Shown: one piece after another, positions 34,759 through 43,327 of the stretch
Layout of the letters: each line of letters starts with the position of its first letter
How positions within the stretch are numbered: position 1 is the stretch's first letter
NCBI GenBank assembly: GCA_028277185.1
Contig: JANQGQ010000002.1
Coordinates: 1-64,000, forward strand
Length of the DNA: 64,000 bases
Direction: 5' to 3'
DNA from: Woeseiaceae bacterium
GTDB lineage: Bacteria > Pseudomonadota > Gammaproteobacteria > Steroidobacterales > Woeseiaceae
Translations under genes and position numbers: made by a program
The notes under the pieces: generated by a model
What the model saw: the letters and a program-made list of their open reading frames with translations, nothing else
The model's database searches: none
Told to the model about the DNA's origin: nothing

Positions 34759-35712
34759 ATGCGGCTTAAACCAGGTTACGTTGCAAAACGGTTTTCTCTG
34801 ATCTTACTCGGCGGCGCCATGAGCGGCTGCCTGAGCAGCGGCGACGACGACGGCGACAATACGTTTACGGACCCGGGGGATACCGCGACAAACGAGCCGC
34901 CGTCGCTTTCCGGCTCGCCGCCTAACAGCGTCGAGACCGGCAATATGTACCGCTTCGAGCCAACGGCGTCGGACCCGGACGGTGACACCATCACGTTCTC
35001 CGTCGACAACAAACCCACCTGGGCAGACTTCGATTCGCAGACGGGCGAATTGAGCGGACGGCCGGTCCTCGGCAACGAGGGCACCTACAACGGCATCAGG
35101 ATTCAGGCAAGCGACGGCAAGGATACTGCTTCACTCAGCTTCTCGATAACGGTCACGGGAGCGGACAGCGGCGCAAATCAGCCGCCGTCGCTGTCGGGGT
35201 CCCCGACTACGTCCGTGAAGGTCGGTGAGCAGTACGCCTTCACGCCGACGGCAACCGATCCCGATGGGGATTCGATCAGTTTCTCGGTCGCCAACCTGCC
35301 GTCCTGGGCCGGTTTCAGCAATCAGGACGGCAGCATCTCCGGCACGCCCGATGCCGGCAGCGAGGGCACATACAGCAACATCACGATCACGGCGTCGGAC
35401 GGGACCGCCACCGATACGCTGACGTTTTCGATTGAGGTCACCACCGTTGCGAATGGCAGCGTTACGCTGTCATGGTCGGCGCCGACCGAGAACGAGGACG
35501 GAACGACGCTGACGAACCTCGCGGGTTTCAAGCTCTACTACGGCACGGAAACCGGGCGCTACACGGAGACGATCGACATAGACAATCCGGGAGTCAACAC
35601 CTACGTCGTCGAAAACCTGACCCCGGATACGTACTTCTTTGCCGCCACCGCTTACAACACCGACGGTATCGAAAGCGAGTTCAGCGAGGAAATTGAGAAA
35701 GTAAGCAACTAG
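34759..35712 (+). CDS. lipoprotein with two Ig-like (He_PIG) domains and one FN3 domain
   Basis: 317 residues. Lipoprotein signal ending LLGGAMSGC, a Ser/Asp-rich linker (LSSGDDDGDN), Ig-like domain 1 (about 40-135, with PSLSGSPPNSVETGNMYRFE), Ig-like domain 2 (about 140-225, PSLSGSPTTSVKVGEQYAFT) and an FN3 domain (about 230-317, SVTLSWSAPTENEDG...). The two Ig domains are clear internal duplicates with a DPDGDTITFSV / DPDGDSISFSV core. The frame can be opened at TTG 34720, but the ATG at 34759 begins the signal. Probably outer-membrane anchored and adhesive. Controlled by a sigma-54 promoter and two c-di-GMP riboswitches. Function not known; convergent with prsK. Confidence 0.8.
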   Translation: MRLKPGYVAKRFSLILLGGAMSGCLSSGDDDGDNTFTDPGDTATNEPPSLSGSPPNSVETGNMYRFEPTASDPDGDTITFSVDNKPTWADFDSQTGELSGRPVLGNEGTYNGIRIQASDGKDTASLSFSITVTGADSGANQPPSLSGSPTTSVKVGEQYAFTPTATDPDGDSISFSVANLPSWAGFSNQDGSISGTPDAGSEGTYSNITITASDGTATDTLTFSIEVTTVANGSVTLSWSAPTENEDGTTLTNLAGFKLYYGTETGRYTETIDIDNPGVNTYVVENLTPDTYFFAATAYNTDGIESEFSEEIEKVSN

Positions 35713-35738
35713 TCGAAAGGACGGTCCGGACCTTCGAC
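35712..35738. terminator. hairpin between convergent lipoprotein and prsK genes
   Basis: GTCGAAAGG and CCTTCGAC can pair with one bulge around a central GGTCCGGACC palindrome. It fills the whole 26-bp gap between the two stop codons. There is no T-tract, so any terminator role, possibly bidirectional, is a guess. Confidence 0.3.
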
Positions 35739-37826
35739 TCAGACCGCGGCCCGCGCGGCATCCCGCGTTGCCGACGATTTCTCGACGGGCAGGCGAATCG
35801 AAAACGTCGTGCCCTCGCCCTCCACGCTCTGAACGTCGACGGAGCCGCCGAAAGACCGTACCGTCTCGCGGATCTGGTAAGCGCCGATACCCATGCCCTG
35901 CGCGCCTTTCGTGCTGTCGAAAGGCTTGAACAGGCGCTCGCGCACGAACTCCGGCGTCATCCCGGCGCCCTCGTCGACGATGTCGATCCGATAGCAGTCG
36001 GCCTCGTCGGCAACCGCGACGGTGACCTTACCGTCGACCGGCGTCGCGTCCTGGGCGTTGCGGATCGCGTGAACGACAGCCATCTGCAGGCGATCCCGGT
36101 TGCCCCGCACCCAAAGCCTTGCATCCCCAATGTGGGTAGTCGGTTCCGGCCGCCGATCGGCACACATCGAAACGGCGGTCATGACGGTTGCGCCGAGTTC
36201 GACGCGATCGGTCGCGGGACGAACCGAGTTCTGGCGTAGCTGCTCCATGACCTGCTTCATTCTCAGCACGCCGCCGCGGATGGTCTCTATCGCATCCGCG
36301 ACGAAGGCCGGGTTGCCGCTGTGCTTGCGCGCGTTTTCGACGAGCAGGGACTGCTGCGCTATGACGTTCTTGAGGTCGTGCATGAGGTAAGCCGTGAGCC
36401 GATTGTAGGCTTCGAACTGGCGGCTTTGCGCTAACAACTCCGTCGCCCGCTCCTGCGCCAGATGGCCCGCTATCTGGCGACCCGCGGTCTTCAGCAGATC
36501 GCGATCCTCGTAGGTCATCGAGATGCCGTCCGCGGGACGGTCCAGCGCGACCACCCCGATCAGGGATTCACCGTCGATCAGCGGCACGAGCAATCCATCT
36601 TCACCGACGCCGAACGAGGCCGCATCGGCGTCCAGCGACTCGTACCGGCTCGGATGCGCCGAATACTCGGCGAGATCGACAATCCAGCCTTTCGCCTCGA
36701 AGAACCCAGTAAGCCCGGCTGCCGGCAACGGCGAAAAGCGGTCGCTTTTCCTGTTCCAGCCGCAGGCAGGCTGCAGTTCGCCCTGATCTCTGTCGAGGAG
36801 CCAAAGAAGCCCGGCTGCAGAGTCCGTGATGTCGCAAAGTGCCTTGACGGCGCATTTCTGCAGCGGCAAACCACCTTCACGTCGGGTTAGCGTCCGGATC
36901 AGACGCAACCATTCCGTACGGTAGTCGTACTTGTTCTCGAAGAAGTGCTTGGAGAAAAACGTTCTGGTAGCGCGGCGAATGCGCAATGACGAGAGCAGCA
37001 CCACCAGCGCGAGCAGCGCGGCGGCGAGAAAGACGATGTGAGCGATGCTGCCCCACGACTGGCCCGTTGCCCGCAGCCACTGACCGACGAAACCCACGAC
37101 AGTCAGGTAGACGCCCGCAGCGACGATCGTCGTCGAATAGAACACCACGTGGCGGGACACGAATATGCCGCCAGCCCATATCGGAGACCGGCGCAACGCA
37201 AGCACGATCAGCGGCAGCGTCAGCGCGACGACGAAACCGCGAGCTATCCACAACTCGGCTGAAATCGCGCCCGCGGCGACCGACAGGGAATACAGCGTCA
37301 GATCGTAGAGAAACAGCGTGGCGACCCCGAGGCACAAGAACTTGATACCTCGGCGCTGCCCGGCTCGCGCGTTGCGGAACACCTGCTCGACTACGACGAG
37401 CCCGGCAAGCGATGTCAGGATCTGCCCCGGAATGAGGGCGGATGCAGTGCCCGCAGACTCGCCCTCGCCGAGCATGGCGAGGCCGACGCCTACCGCGACG
37501 ACGAGCGCGCCGAGAACGACGGCACCGTAGCGAAGCAAGTTGGCCGTGGTCCCGCCCAGCGCTCCCGCCATCAGACTCGATAGGAAGATCAGCCAGACGA
37601 GGTCGAGACCTGATTCGAGTAAGAACACGATCAGCGGCCGCGGCGCGGCCAGTACGGCACCGGCCGCGTACGCCATTCCCCAAACGGACGTTACGACGAG
37701 GGCAAGCGAGAGCGCCCTGCTCTGCAGACGTTGCTTGTACCGTGTGAGCGTAAGCGCGGCGAGAATCGCGAAGCCGACCGCAACCAGGCCGTAACCCGAT
37801 GCCTCGATGAAGAGCCTGACGTCCAA
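35739..37826 (-). CDS. prsK: PEP-CTERM system sensor histidine kinase PrsK
   Basis: 695 residues, start TTG (the only start near the upstream stop in this frame). About nine membrane segments in the first ~290 residues, a GAF-like domain (about 330-450), then the kinase: H-box YLMHDLKNVIAQQ, N-box AIRNAQDATP, G-boxes DEGAGMTPEF and GMGIGAYQI. This architecture is diagnostic of PrsK. The partner response regulator PrsR, a sigma-54 activator normally encoded next to it, is absent here: downstream is the convergent lipoprotein gene. PrsK with PrsR and RpoN is reported to drive PEP-CTERM protein genes in floc-forming bacteria. It follows the sugar-transferase gene by 12 bp. Confidence 0.92.
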   Translation of the reverse strand: MDVRLFIEASGYGLVAVGFAILAALTLTRYKQRLQSRALSLALVVTSVWGMAYAAGAVLAAPRPLIVFLLESGLDLVWLIFLSSLMAGALGGTTANLLRYGAVVLGALVVAVGVGLAMLGEGESAGTASALIPGQILTSLAGLVVVEQVFRNARAGQRRGIKFLCLGVATLFLYDLTLYSLSVAAGAISAELWIARGFVVALTLPLIVLALRRSPIWAGGIFVSRHVVFYSTTIVAAGVYLTVVGFVGQWLRATGQSWGSIAHIVFLAAALLALVVLLSSLRIRRATRTFFSKHFFENKYDYRTEWLRLIRTLTRREGGLPLQKCAVKALCDITDSAAGLLWLLDRDQGELQPACGWNRKSDRFSPLPAAGLTGFFEAKGWIVDLAEYSAHPSRYESLDADAASFGVGEDGLLVPLIDGESLIGVVALDRPADGISMTYEDRDLLKTAGRQIAGHLAQERATELLAQSRQFEAYNRLTAYLMHDLKNVIAQQSLLVENARKHSGNPAFVADAIETIRGGVLRMKQVMEQLRQNSVRPATDRVELGATVMTAVSMCADRRPEPTTHIGDARLWVRGNRDRLQMAVVHAIRNAQDATPVDGKVTVAVADEADCYRIDIVDEGAGMTPEFVRERLFKPFDSTKGAQGMGIGAYQIRETVRSFGGSVDVQSVEGEGTTFSIRLPVEKSSATRDAARAAV

Positions 37827-37838
37827 CGCGGGCGTGCG

Positions 37839-39233
37839 CTAGCGAGCGCCTTTCCCCCAGATGACGACCTCCACCGTCTGCAGGATGATCATGAGGTCGA
37901 GCAGGAAATTCTGATTCTTGATGTAGTAGAGATCGTATTGCAGCTTTTCGAGCGCATCGTCCTCGGACGCGCCATAGGCATAGCGGAGCTGCGCCCAGCC
38001 CGTAACTCCGGGCTTCACGGCGTGGCGTTCCTTGTAGAACGGAATCTTCTCGCTCAGTGATTCGACGAACTCCGGCCGTTCCGGTCGGGGACCGACGATA
38101 CTCATCTGTCCGGCAAGAACATTGAGCACCTGCGGCAGCTCGTCGAGGCGATACTTTCGAATCACCGAGCCCACCCGGGTAACCCGCTTGTCGTTCTTCT
38201 GGGCCCAGACCGCCCTTCCGTCGGCTTCGGCGTCGGGCGTCATGCTGCGAAACTTGAGTACCTCGAAGCTGCGGCCGCCCAGACCGACGCGTCGCTGGCG
38301 GTAAAGGACCGGAGCAGTGGACCCGTCTTCGAGTTTGATACAGATCGCGACGGCAAGCATGACGGGCCACGCGAGGAGCAGGAGGGTTATGCTAACCGCG
38401 AGATCGAGGACGCGCTGACTGAAGCGCCGGAGTCGCGAAATGCGGAACCCGCGCGAAAAAATGAACCACGACGGCTTGACGAGATCGACGCGAATCTTCC
38501 CGGTCTCGCGTTCCAGGAACTCGAGCAAATCGATGACCTCGACGCCGCCGAGCTTCAGATCCAGCAACTCGCGAATTGGCAGGTTGCCGCGCCGATCGTC
38601 CATGGCGATCACGATCTCGTCGGCACGCCGTTCGTTGGCGAGTTCGGTAATCGACCGGTCGAATTCAAGAGCCTGCGCCGACTCGTCGCAATGGGTATCG
38701 CCGGGTGCCGGGATCGTGCCGACGATGCGGAAACCACGCCGGTCCGCCCGCCGCTTCAGATCGGAAATCGCGCTGGCCCGCTCGCCGGCGCCGTAGACCA
38801 GCGTCCGCCGCCGGAAGACGCTCTCGTCGACGCTTTGAACGAACGCGTAGCGCACCATCAGCAGTGCGACGACGGCCGTCAGGACGGCGACGGCCGCCAC
38901 GCGGGGTTCCAGATTCAGACTGGGAAAAACATAGTAACCAGCCGCCAGCACGGCGGAGCCGATCGCGACCCCGACGAGGATGCGCACGAGGATCTCGTGG
39001 AAATAGGCCCGCTGGTGAAACTGATAGAGCCCCATGGCGATCAGCGAGGTCAGCATGACGAAGGCGACGACAGCCGCCTTCGGAGCAAGCGGTCCTATCG
39101 AGTCCTCGAAGAACTGAACGCCGCCGAAGGCCACGACGACCGCAAAGTATACAGACGCGTACAGCACAGCGGCTTCCGCAAGCGCAAGCAGTACGAGGGG
39201 CGTTCTGGCGAACGTTTTTGACCAGACGGACAC
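37839..39233 (-). CDS. XrtA-system initiating sugar transferase (TIGR03013-type)
   Basis: 464 residues, start GTG. Five membrane segments (four N-terminal, one near 280), a Rossmann-like CoA-binding region (about 130-250) and a C-terminal Bac_transf domain with KFRSMTPDAEADG, RLDELPQVLNVLAGQMSIVGPRP and VKPGVTGWAQLRY. It moves a sugar-1-phosphate from a nucleotide sugar to undecaprenyl phosphate, starting repeat-unit assembly. A second initiating enzyme, shorter and of PglC/WcaJ type, lies at 47305. Probably co-transcribed with prsK, from a promoter within 39234-39600. Confidence 0.9.
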   Translation of the reverse strand: MSVWSKTFARTPLVLLALAEAAVLYASVYFAVVVAFGGVQFFEDSIGPLAPKAAVVAFVMLTSLIAMGLYQFHQRAYFHEILVRILVGVAIGSAVLAAGYYVFPSLNLEPRVAAVAVLTAVVALLMVRYAFVQSVDESVFRRRTLVYGAGERASAISDLKRRADRRGFRIVGTIPAPGDTHCDESAQALEFDRSITELANERRADEIVIAMDDRRGNLPIRELLDLKLGGVEVIDLLEFLERETGKIRVDLVKPSWFIFSRGFRISRLRRFSQRVLDLAVSITLLLLAWPVMLAVAICIKLEDGSTAPVLYRQRRVGLGGRSFEVLKFRSMTPDAEADGRAVWAQKNDKRVTRVGSVIRKYRLDELPQVLNVLAGQMSIVGPRPERPEFVESLSEKIPFYKERHAVKPGVTGWAQLRYAYGASEDDALEKLQYDLYYIKNQNFLLDLMIILQTVEVVIWGKGAR

Positions 39234-39618
39234 TAGGAGTTTGTTGGATTGCTTAGTTGAGAGCTGCGAAGGCTACAGGGGTCATGTGACCGGCAAATGT
39301 AAGTATATGCGGAGCGAACGACCCTTACCGTGAAGGCCTCGACGTTCAGCCCTGTGAGCTCCGTCATAAACCGCAGGCCGCTCCGGTATCGGGTTGCTCG
39401 CCCAACGATGATAGTTATGTCAAGCAGATTAACAACTTGTTTCAATAAGCTTAGCCAAAAATGCAGCTACTTGCCGAGAATTTCCCGGCTCCGCCCGCGG
39501 ACACGGGCAGCCAGCGCCCGCCCGGTGTCGAAGCGGGTGTCGGGGCTCTTTACATTAATCGCGCGGCGGCGCGGCTACACTTAGCTTAACCCAATGTTTT
39601 GTAAAGCTTTTCGAAGTT
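39234..39618. other. intergenic region with divergent promoters
   Basis: 385 bp between the sugar-transferase gene (minus) and the sigma-54 site of the PEP-CTERM gene (plus). It contains several small hairpins (AGCCGGGAAATTCTCGGC on the minus strand near 39474-39491) and the motif GGTGTCGAAGCGG at 39524-39536. No gene or RNA was recognised. Confidence 0.4.
39524..39536 (-). promoter_or_regulatory. inverted copy of the candidate activator motif
   Basis: GGTGTCGAAGCGG on the plus strand, read on the minus strand as CCGCTTCGACACC, differs from 34133-34145 by one base. It lies about 83 bp before the -24 element at 39620. Only two examples exist in the window, so this is suggestive only. Confidence 0.25.
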
Positions 39619-39634
39619 TGGCACAAAACCTGCC
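39619..39634 (+). promoter_or_regulatory. sigma-54 (RpoN) type promoter of the PEP-CTERM gene
   Basis: TGGCACAAAACCTGCC has the -24 TGGCAC element intact and GC at the exact -12 position (CTGC for TTGC). Transcription would begin near 39645, giving a 40-nt leader before the ATG at 39685. Matches the PrsK/PrsR-RpoN control known for PEP-CTERM genes elsewhere. Confidence 0.75.
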
Positions 39635-39684
39635 TATGAATAAGCAGAGTACTGCTTTCTACTTTCGCTTGAGGAATAACAACA

Positions 39685-40221
39685 ATGCTGCATTTCCGGA
39701 AAATCCTGCTTGCCACCGCAGCGCTGGCCGTGCTCGGTCTGTCACCGACCGTCAGCGCAACGCCTGTCGGCTACGAGTACAACGGCATTTGCGTTCTGGA
39801 CTGCGATTCGATCGATCTCAACCCCGGGGATTCCGTCTTCGGCTTCCTGGAGTTCGACGACAGCGCACTGGACGATTTCGTATTGTCCGGCGACGAGATT
39901 GGCTTCTATCTCTTCGGGTTCGGGGACCTGATTTTCGACAACACCGACTCCGGCATCTTCGGCTTTCTGAACCTCGACAGCGCCTACAACGTCATCGGCG
40001 GGTTTCTCAGGATGGGACGCATCGTCGACGCGGCGAACACGCTGACGTTCACGCCGGACGGCGGCGGCGTCTGGACCGTCCGCGCCGGGATCAGGAACGC
40101 CCAGTTCGCGGGTGGGATCGGTCGCTACTCACCCGTTTCCGTTCCGGAGCCCGGCACGCTGGCACTGCTCGGACTCGGCTTGCTGGGGCTCGGCTTCGCC
40201 CGCCGCTTCCGGCGCGTCTGA
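39685..40221 (+). CDS. PEP-CTERM sorting domain protein
   Basis: 178 residues. Signal peptide (RKILLATAALAVLGLSPTVSA), an acidic middle region rich in Asp, Phe and Gly with no known enzyme motif, and a canonical C-terminal sorting tail: VPEPGTLALLGLGLLGLG followed by FARRFRRV. The tail is the exosortase A recognition, membrane and basic segments, so this is a probable XrtA substrate. Ribosome site GAGGA ten bases before the ATG. Only two Cys, close together near the N-terminus (ICVLDC). It is monocistronic, between a sigma-54 promoter and an intrinsic terminator. Its role in the matrix is unknown. Confidence 0.92.
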   Translation: MLHFRKILLATAALAVLGLSPTVSATPVGYEYNGICVLDCDSIDLNPGDSVFGFLEFDDSALDDFVLSGDEIGFYLFGFGDLIFDNTDSGIFGFLNLDSAYNVIGGFLRMGRIVDAANTLTFTPDGGGVWTVRAGIRNAQFAGGIGRYSPVSVPEPGTLALLGLGLLGLGFARRFRRV

Positions 40222-40281
40222 AGAGGTCGGCTTAGCGCCGGCTTATCGGCCCGGCACCAGTACGCCAAACCATCGATGAAG

Positions 40282-40310
40282 GCGCGGCCCGAAAGGGCCG
40301 CGCTTTTTTT
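40282..40310 (+). terminator. Rho-independent terminator of the PEP-CTERM gene
   Basis: GCGCGGCCC, loop GAAA, GGGCCGCGC, then seven T. A perfect 9-bp GC-rich stem about 60 bp after the stop codon. Confidence 0.95.
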
Positions 40311-40498
40311 GAGCTTGCAGTTGGCCGGGTTCTCGCTCGCGGCCGCGACGACGCCATCGCCGGCCTCGACAAGTACCCGATCGCGTGATGGGTCAGACTC
40401 CGCGCGTTTCCCTTACCGGTCCCACACTGAACTCCGATGCCTACGAAGACGCGCATACGGGGTCACTGGCGCCCTTCGTTGAGCGACAGGTTCGAACT

Positions 40499-41848
40499 TC
40501 AGCCTTCGAGGATCGCCAGCACCTCGGCCGTCTTCGCCTGCATCAGCGCGGTATCGCCCCGGCTTTCGACGTTTAGGCGCACGACGGGCTCAGTGTTCGA
40601 TTTACGGACGTTGAACCGCCAGTCGTCGAACTCGAAGCTGTAGCCGTCGGTTTCGTCGACCGAGTTTGCCGATGCCGCGTACCGGGTATGCAGCGCGGCA
40701 AGCGTGGCATCTGCATCCTGCACCTGACGATTGATCTCCCCGCTTGCGGGAAACAAGGCCTGGCGCTCGCCGACGAGCTCCGACAGCGTCTTTCCCGTCG
40801 TCGACACGAGTTCGGCGACCAGCAGCCACGGGATCATGCCGCTGTCGGCGTAGGAGAAGTCCCGGAAGTAATGGTGAGCGCTCATCTCACCGCCGTAGAG
40901 GCCGTTGACGGCGCGCATGGTCTCCTTGATGAAAGAGTGACCGGACTTCGATTGCACGGCCTCACCGCCCGCTGAGGCAACGATATCGAGCGTATTCCAG
41001 GTCAGGCGCGGATCGTGGACGATTTTCGCGCCCGCGTGCGATCCGAGCAGGCTCCCTGCGAGCAGGCCCACGATGTAGTAGCCCTCGATGAACCCGCCTT
41101 TCTCGTCGAACATAAAGCAGCGGTCGAAATCGCCGTCCCATGCAATACCGAAATCGGCTCCGCTTTCGAGGACGGCGTCCACGGTCGACTGACGGTTTTC
41201 CGGAAGCAGCGGGTTCGGAATGCCGTTCGGGAACGTCCCGTCCGGCTCGTGGTGAACCTTGACGAAACGAAACGGAAGCTGTGGTTCCAGACCGTCGACG
41301 GCAATTCCGGCGCAGCCGTTGCCGGCGTTGACGACGAGCTTCAAAGGCTTGAGACGCTCGCGATCGACGTAGCTCAGCATGTGCCCGACGTAGGCATCGA
41401 ACACGTCGACGTCGGTCCGCTTGCCGCCCTCGCCCATCGAGCGCTCATCCGCCTCGGCGAGTGTCCGGATCGTCTCGAGGCCCGTATCCGCGCTGATCGG
41501 CTTGGCAGCCTCCCGAACCAGCTTGAGCCCGTTGTAGTCGGCCGGGTTGTGGCTTGCAGTCACCATGACGCCACCGTCGGCCTCGAGATGCATGACCGCG
41601 AAATAGACCATCTCGGTCCCGCAGAGTCCGATGTCGAGTACCTCGACGCCGGCGTCCGTCAGGCCGCGGGCGACGGCGTCGGCGAACTCAGCACTCGACA
41701 GCCGCATATCGCGTCCGATCACGACGCGTTTCGCGCCGAGAAAAGCCGCCGTCGCATTCCCAATCCGGTAGCAGATGTCCGGGTTGAGCTGATTCGGGAT
41801 CTGGCCGCGGATGTCGTAGGCCTTGAAGCTCTCGATCGTTATGGTCAT
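40499..41848 (-). CDS. manB: phosphomannomutase / phosphoglucomutase
   Basis: 449 residues. TASHNPADYNG holds the phosphoserine loop, WDGDFDRCFMFD is the metal-binding DGD loop, GGEMSAHHYFRDF the sugar-specificity loop, and RKSNTEPVVRLNVE the phosphate-binding loop. Converts mannose-6-P to mannose-1-P (and probably glucose-6-P to glucose-1-P). It is the last gene of a minus-strand run and follows manC by 21 bp, giving the substrate for GDP-mannose and, via Gmd/Rmd, GDP-rhamnose. Confidence 0.9.
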   Translation of the reverse strand: MTITIESFKAYDIRGQIPNQLNPDICYRIGNATAAFLGAKRVVIGRDMRLSSAEFADAVARGLTDAGVEVLDIGLCGTEMVYFAVMHLEADGGVMVTASHNPADYNGLKLVREAAKPISADTGLETIRTLAEADERSMGEGGKRTDVDVFDAYVGHMLSYVDRERLKPLKLVVNAGNGCAGIAVDGLEPQLPFRFVKVHHEPDGTFPNGIPNPLLPENRQSTVDAVLESGADFGIAWDGDFDRCFMFDEKGGFIEGYYIVGLLAGSLLGSHAGAKIVHDPRLTWNTLDIVASAGGEAVQSKSGHSFIKETMRAVNGLYGGEMSAHHYFRDFSYADSGMIPWLLVAELVSTTGKTLSELVGERQALFPASGEINRQVQDADATLAALHTRYAASANSVDETDGYSFEFDDWRFNVRKSNTEPVVRLNVESRGDTALMQAKTAEVLAILEG

Positions 41849-41869
41849 TGATGTACCGTTTCCGCCGTT

Positions 41870-43285
41870 TCAGGTATTCGTACCCTCGCGGCCGTAATTG
41901 TCCTCGAGGCGTACGATGTCGTCCTCGCCAAGATAATCGCCGCACTGAACCTCGATGATGTGCACGGGCTCGTCGTAGGGGTTTGCGATTCGATGCACGT
42001 CGCCGATTGCAATATAGGTCGATTCGTTGACGTTCAGATCGAACTCCTCGTCGTTGCGGGTGATGCGGGCTCTGCCCTTCACACAGACCCAGTGCTCGGA
42101 TCGATGCGCGTGCTTCTGCAGCGACAGGACGGCGCCCGGCTTGACGATGAGACGCTTTACCTGGAAGTTGTCCTCACTGTCGATGCTGTCGTAGCTTCCC
42201 CACGGCCTGAATACTTCGCGGCCCAGCGAGACCTCCGGTCTGTCGCCGGCCTTGAGCCGATCCACGATGGCCTTGACGTCCTGAGAGTGCTCCCGGTCGG
42301 CGACGAGCACGGCATCCTTCGTCTCGACGATCACGGCGTTGCTCAGACCGACCGCCGCAACGAGACGGCTCTCCGCCTGTACGTAGGTCCCGCTGCAGTT
42401 GTGAACGTGCGCATCACCCTCGAGCGAGTTGCCGTCCGCGTCCTTGTCACGCACGTCGTGCAGCGCGGACCAGGAGCCAACGTCCGACCAACCGGCGTCC
42501 AGCGGTACCATCATCGTCGCCGCGGACTTTTCCATGACGGCGTAGTCTATCGAGTCAGACGGTGAGTTCAGGAAGGCTTCAGGCTCCGGCCGCAGGAAAT
42601 CGCCGTCGACCGTCTTCGCCTCCATAGCCTGACGGCAGGCTGCAAGCATCAGCGGCGCGAACTCGCCGAGCTCGTTCAGATAGCAGTCGGCGCGAAAGAG
42701 GAACATCCCGCTGTTCCAGAAGTACTCTCCGGAGGCCACATAGCCTTCCGCCGTCTCGAGATCGGGCTTCTCGACGAAGCGGTCGACCGCGACGGGCGCC
42801 TCGCCGTTCGTCTCGGCCCGGATATAGCCGTAACCGGTTTCCGGAGCGGTCGGGACGATCCCGAAGGTCACGAGATTTCCAGCCTCCGCGGCAGCCGTTC
42901 CCGCGGCGACTGCGCGCCTGAAAGCCCCGACGTCCTGGATCACGTGGTCTGCCGGCATCACGAGCAGCAGGTCGTCGGGTGCCGCCGCGAGGGCGGCCAG
43001 AGCGACCGCGGGCGCCGTGTTGCGGCCCTGGGGTTCGAGAAGTATGGTCGCGCGCCGTTCGATGCGATGCATCTGTTCGGCAACCGTGAAGCGGTGGTTT
43101 TCGTTGCTGACGACGAGGCAGCGGTCCGTCGCGCCCGGCAGACCCGCGGCGCGAAGGGCCGTGGCTTCGAGCATCGTGCGCTCCCCGGCCAGCGGCAGCA
43201 GCTGCTTGGGATACATGGCGCGTGACGCGGGCCAGAGCCGCGTGCCGGACCCGCCGGACAGAACAACGGGAACGATCTGACTCAT
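41870..43285 (-). CDS. manC: bifunctional mannose-1-phosphate guanylyltransferase / mannose-6-phosphate isomerase
   Basis: 471 residues. N-terminal nucleotidyltransferase with VVLSGGSGTRLWPASRAMYPKQ and FVEKPDLETAEGYV; C-terminal cupin isomerase with VKPGAVLSLQKHAHRSEHW, the metal-binding His-Gln-Glu motif of type II PMI. Supplies GDP-mannose. It lies between ugd (42 bp upstream) and manB in the minus-strand operon. Confidence 0.93.
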   Translation of the reverse strand: MSQIVPVVLSGGSGTRLWPASRAMYPKQLLPLAGERTMLEATALRAAGLPGATDRCLVVSNENHRFTVAEQMHRIERRATILLEPQGRNTAPAVALAALAAAPDDLLLVMPADHVIQDVGAFRRAVAAGTAAAEAGNLVTFGIVPTAPETGYGYIRAETNGEAPVAVDRFVEKPDLETAEGYVASGEYFWNSGMFLFRADCYLNELGEFAPLMLAACRQAMEAKTVDGDFLRPEPEAFLNSPSDSIDYAVMEKSAATMMVPLDAGWSDVGSWSALHDVRDKDADGNSLEGDAHVHNCSGTYVQAESRLVAAVGLSNAVIVETKDAVLVADREHSQDVKAIVDRLKAGDRPEVSLGREVFRPWGSYDSIDSEDNFQVKRLIVKPGAVLSLQKHAHRSEHWVCVKGRARITRNDEEFDLNVNESTYIAIGDVHRIANPYDEPVHIIEVQCGDYLGEDDIVRLEDNYGREGTNT

Positions 43286-43327
43286 GACAAATCCTGGCTC
43301 AAATGGGGACGAGATTCTAACGCGGTT

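Noticed and set aside
36877-38370. Long minus-strand frame overlapping prsK and the sugar-transferase gene
   Set aside because: Arg-rich shadow frame; both overlapped genes have full family motifs in their own frames.
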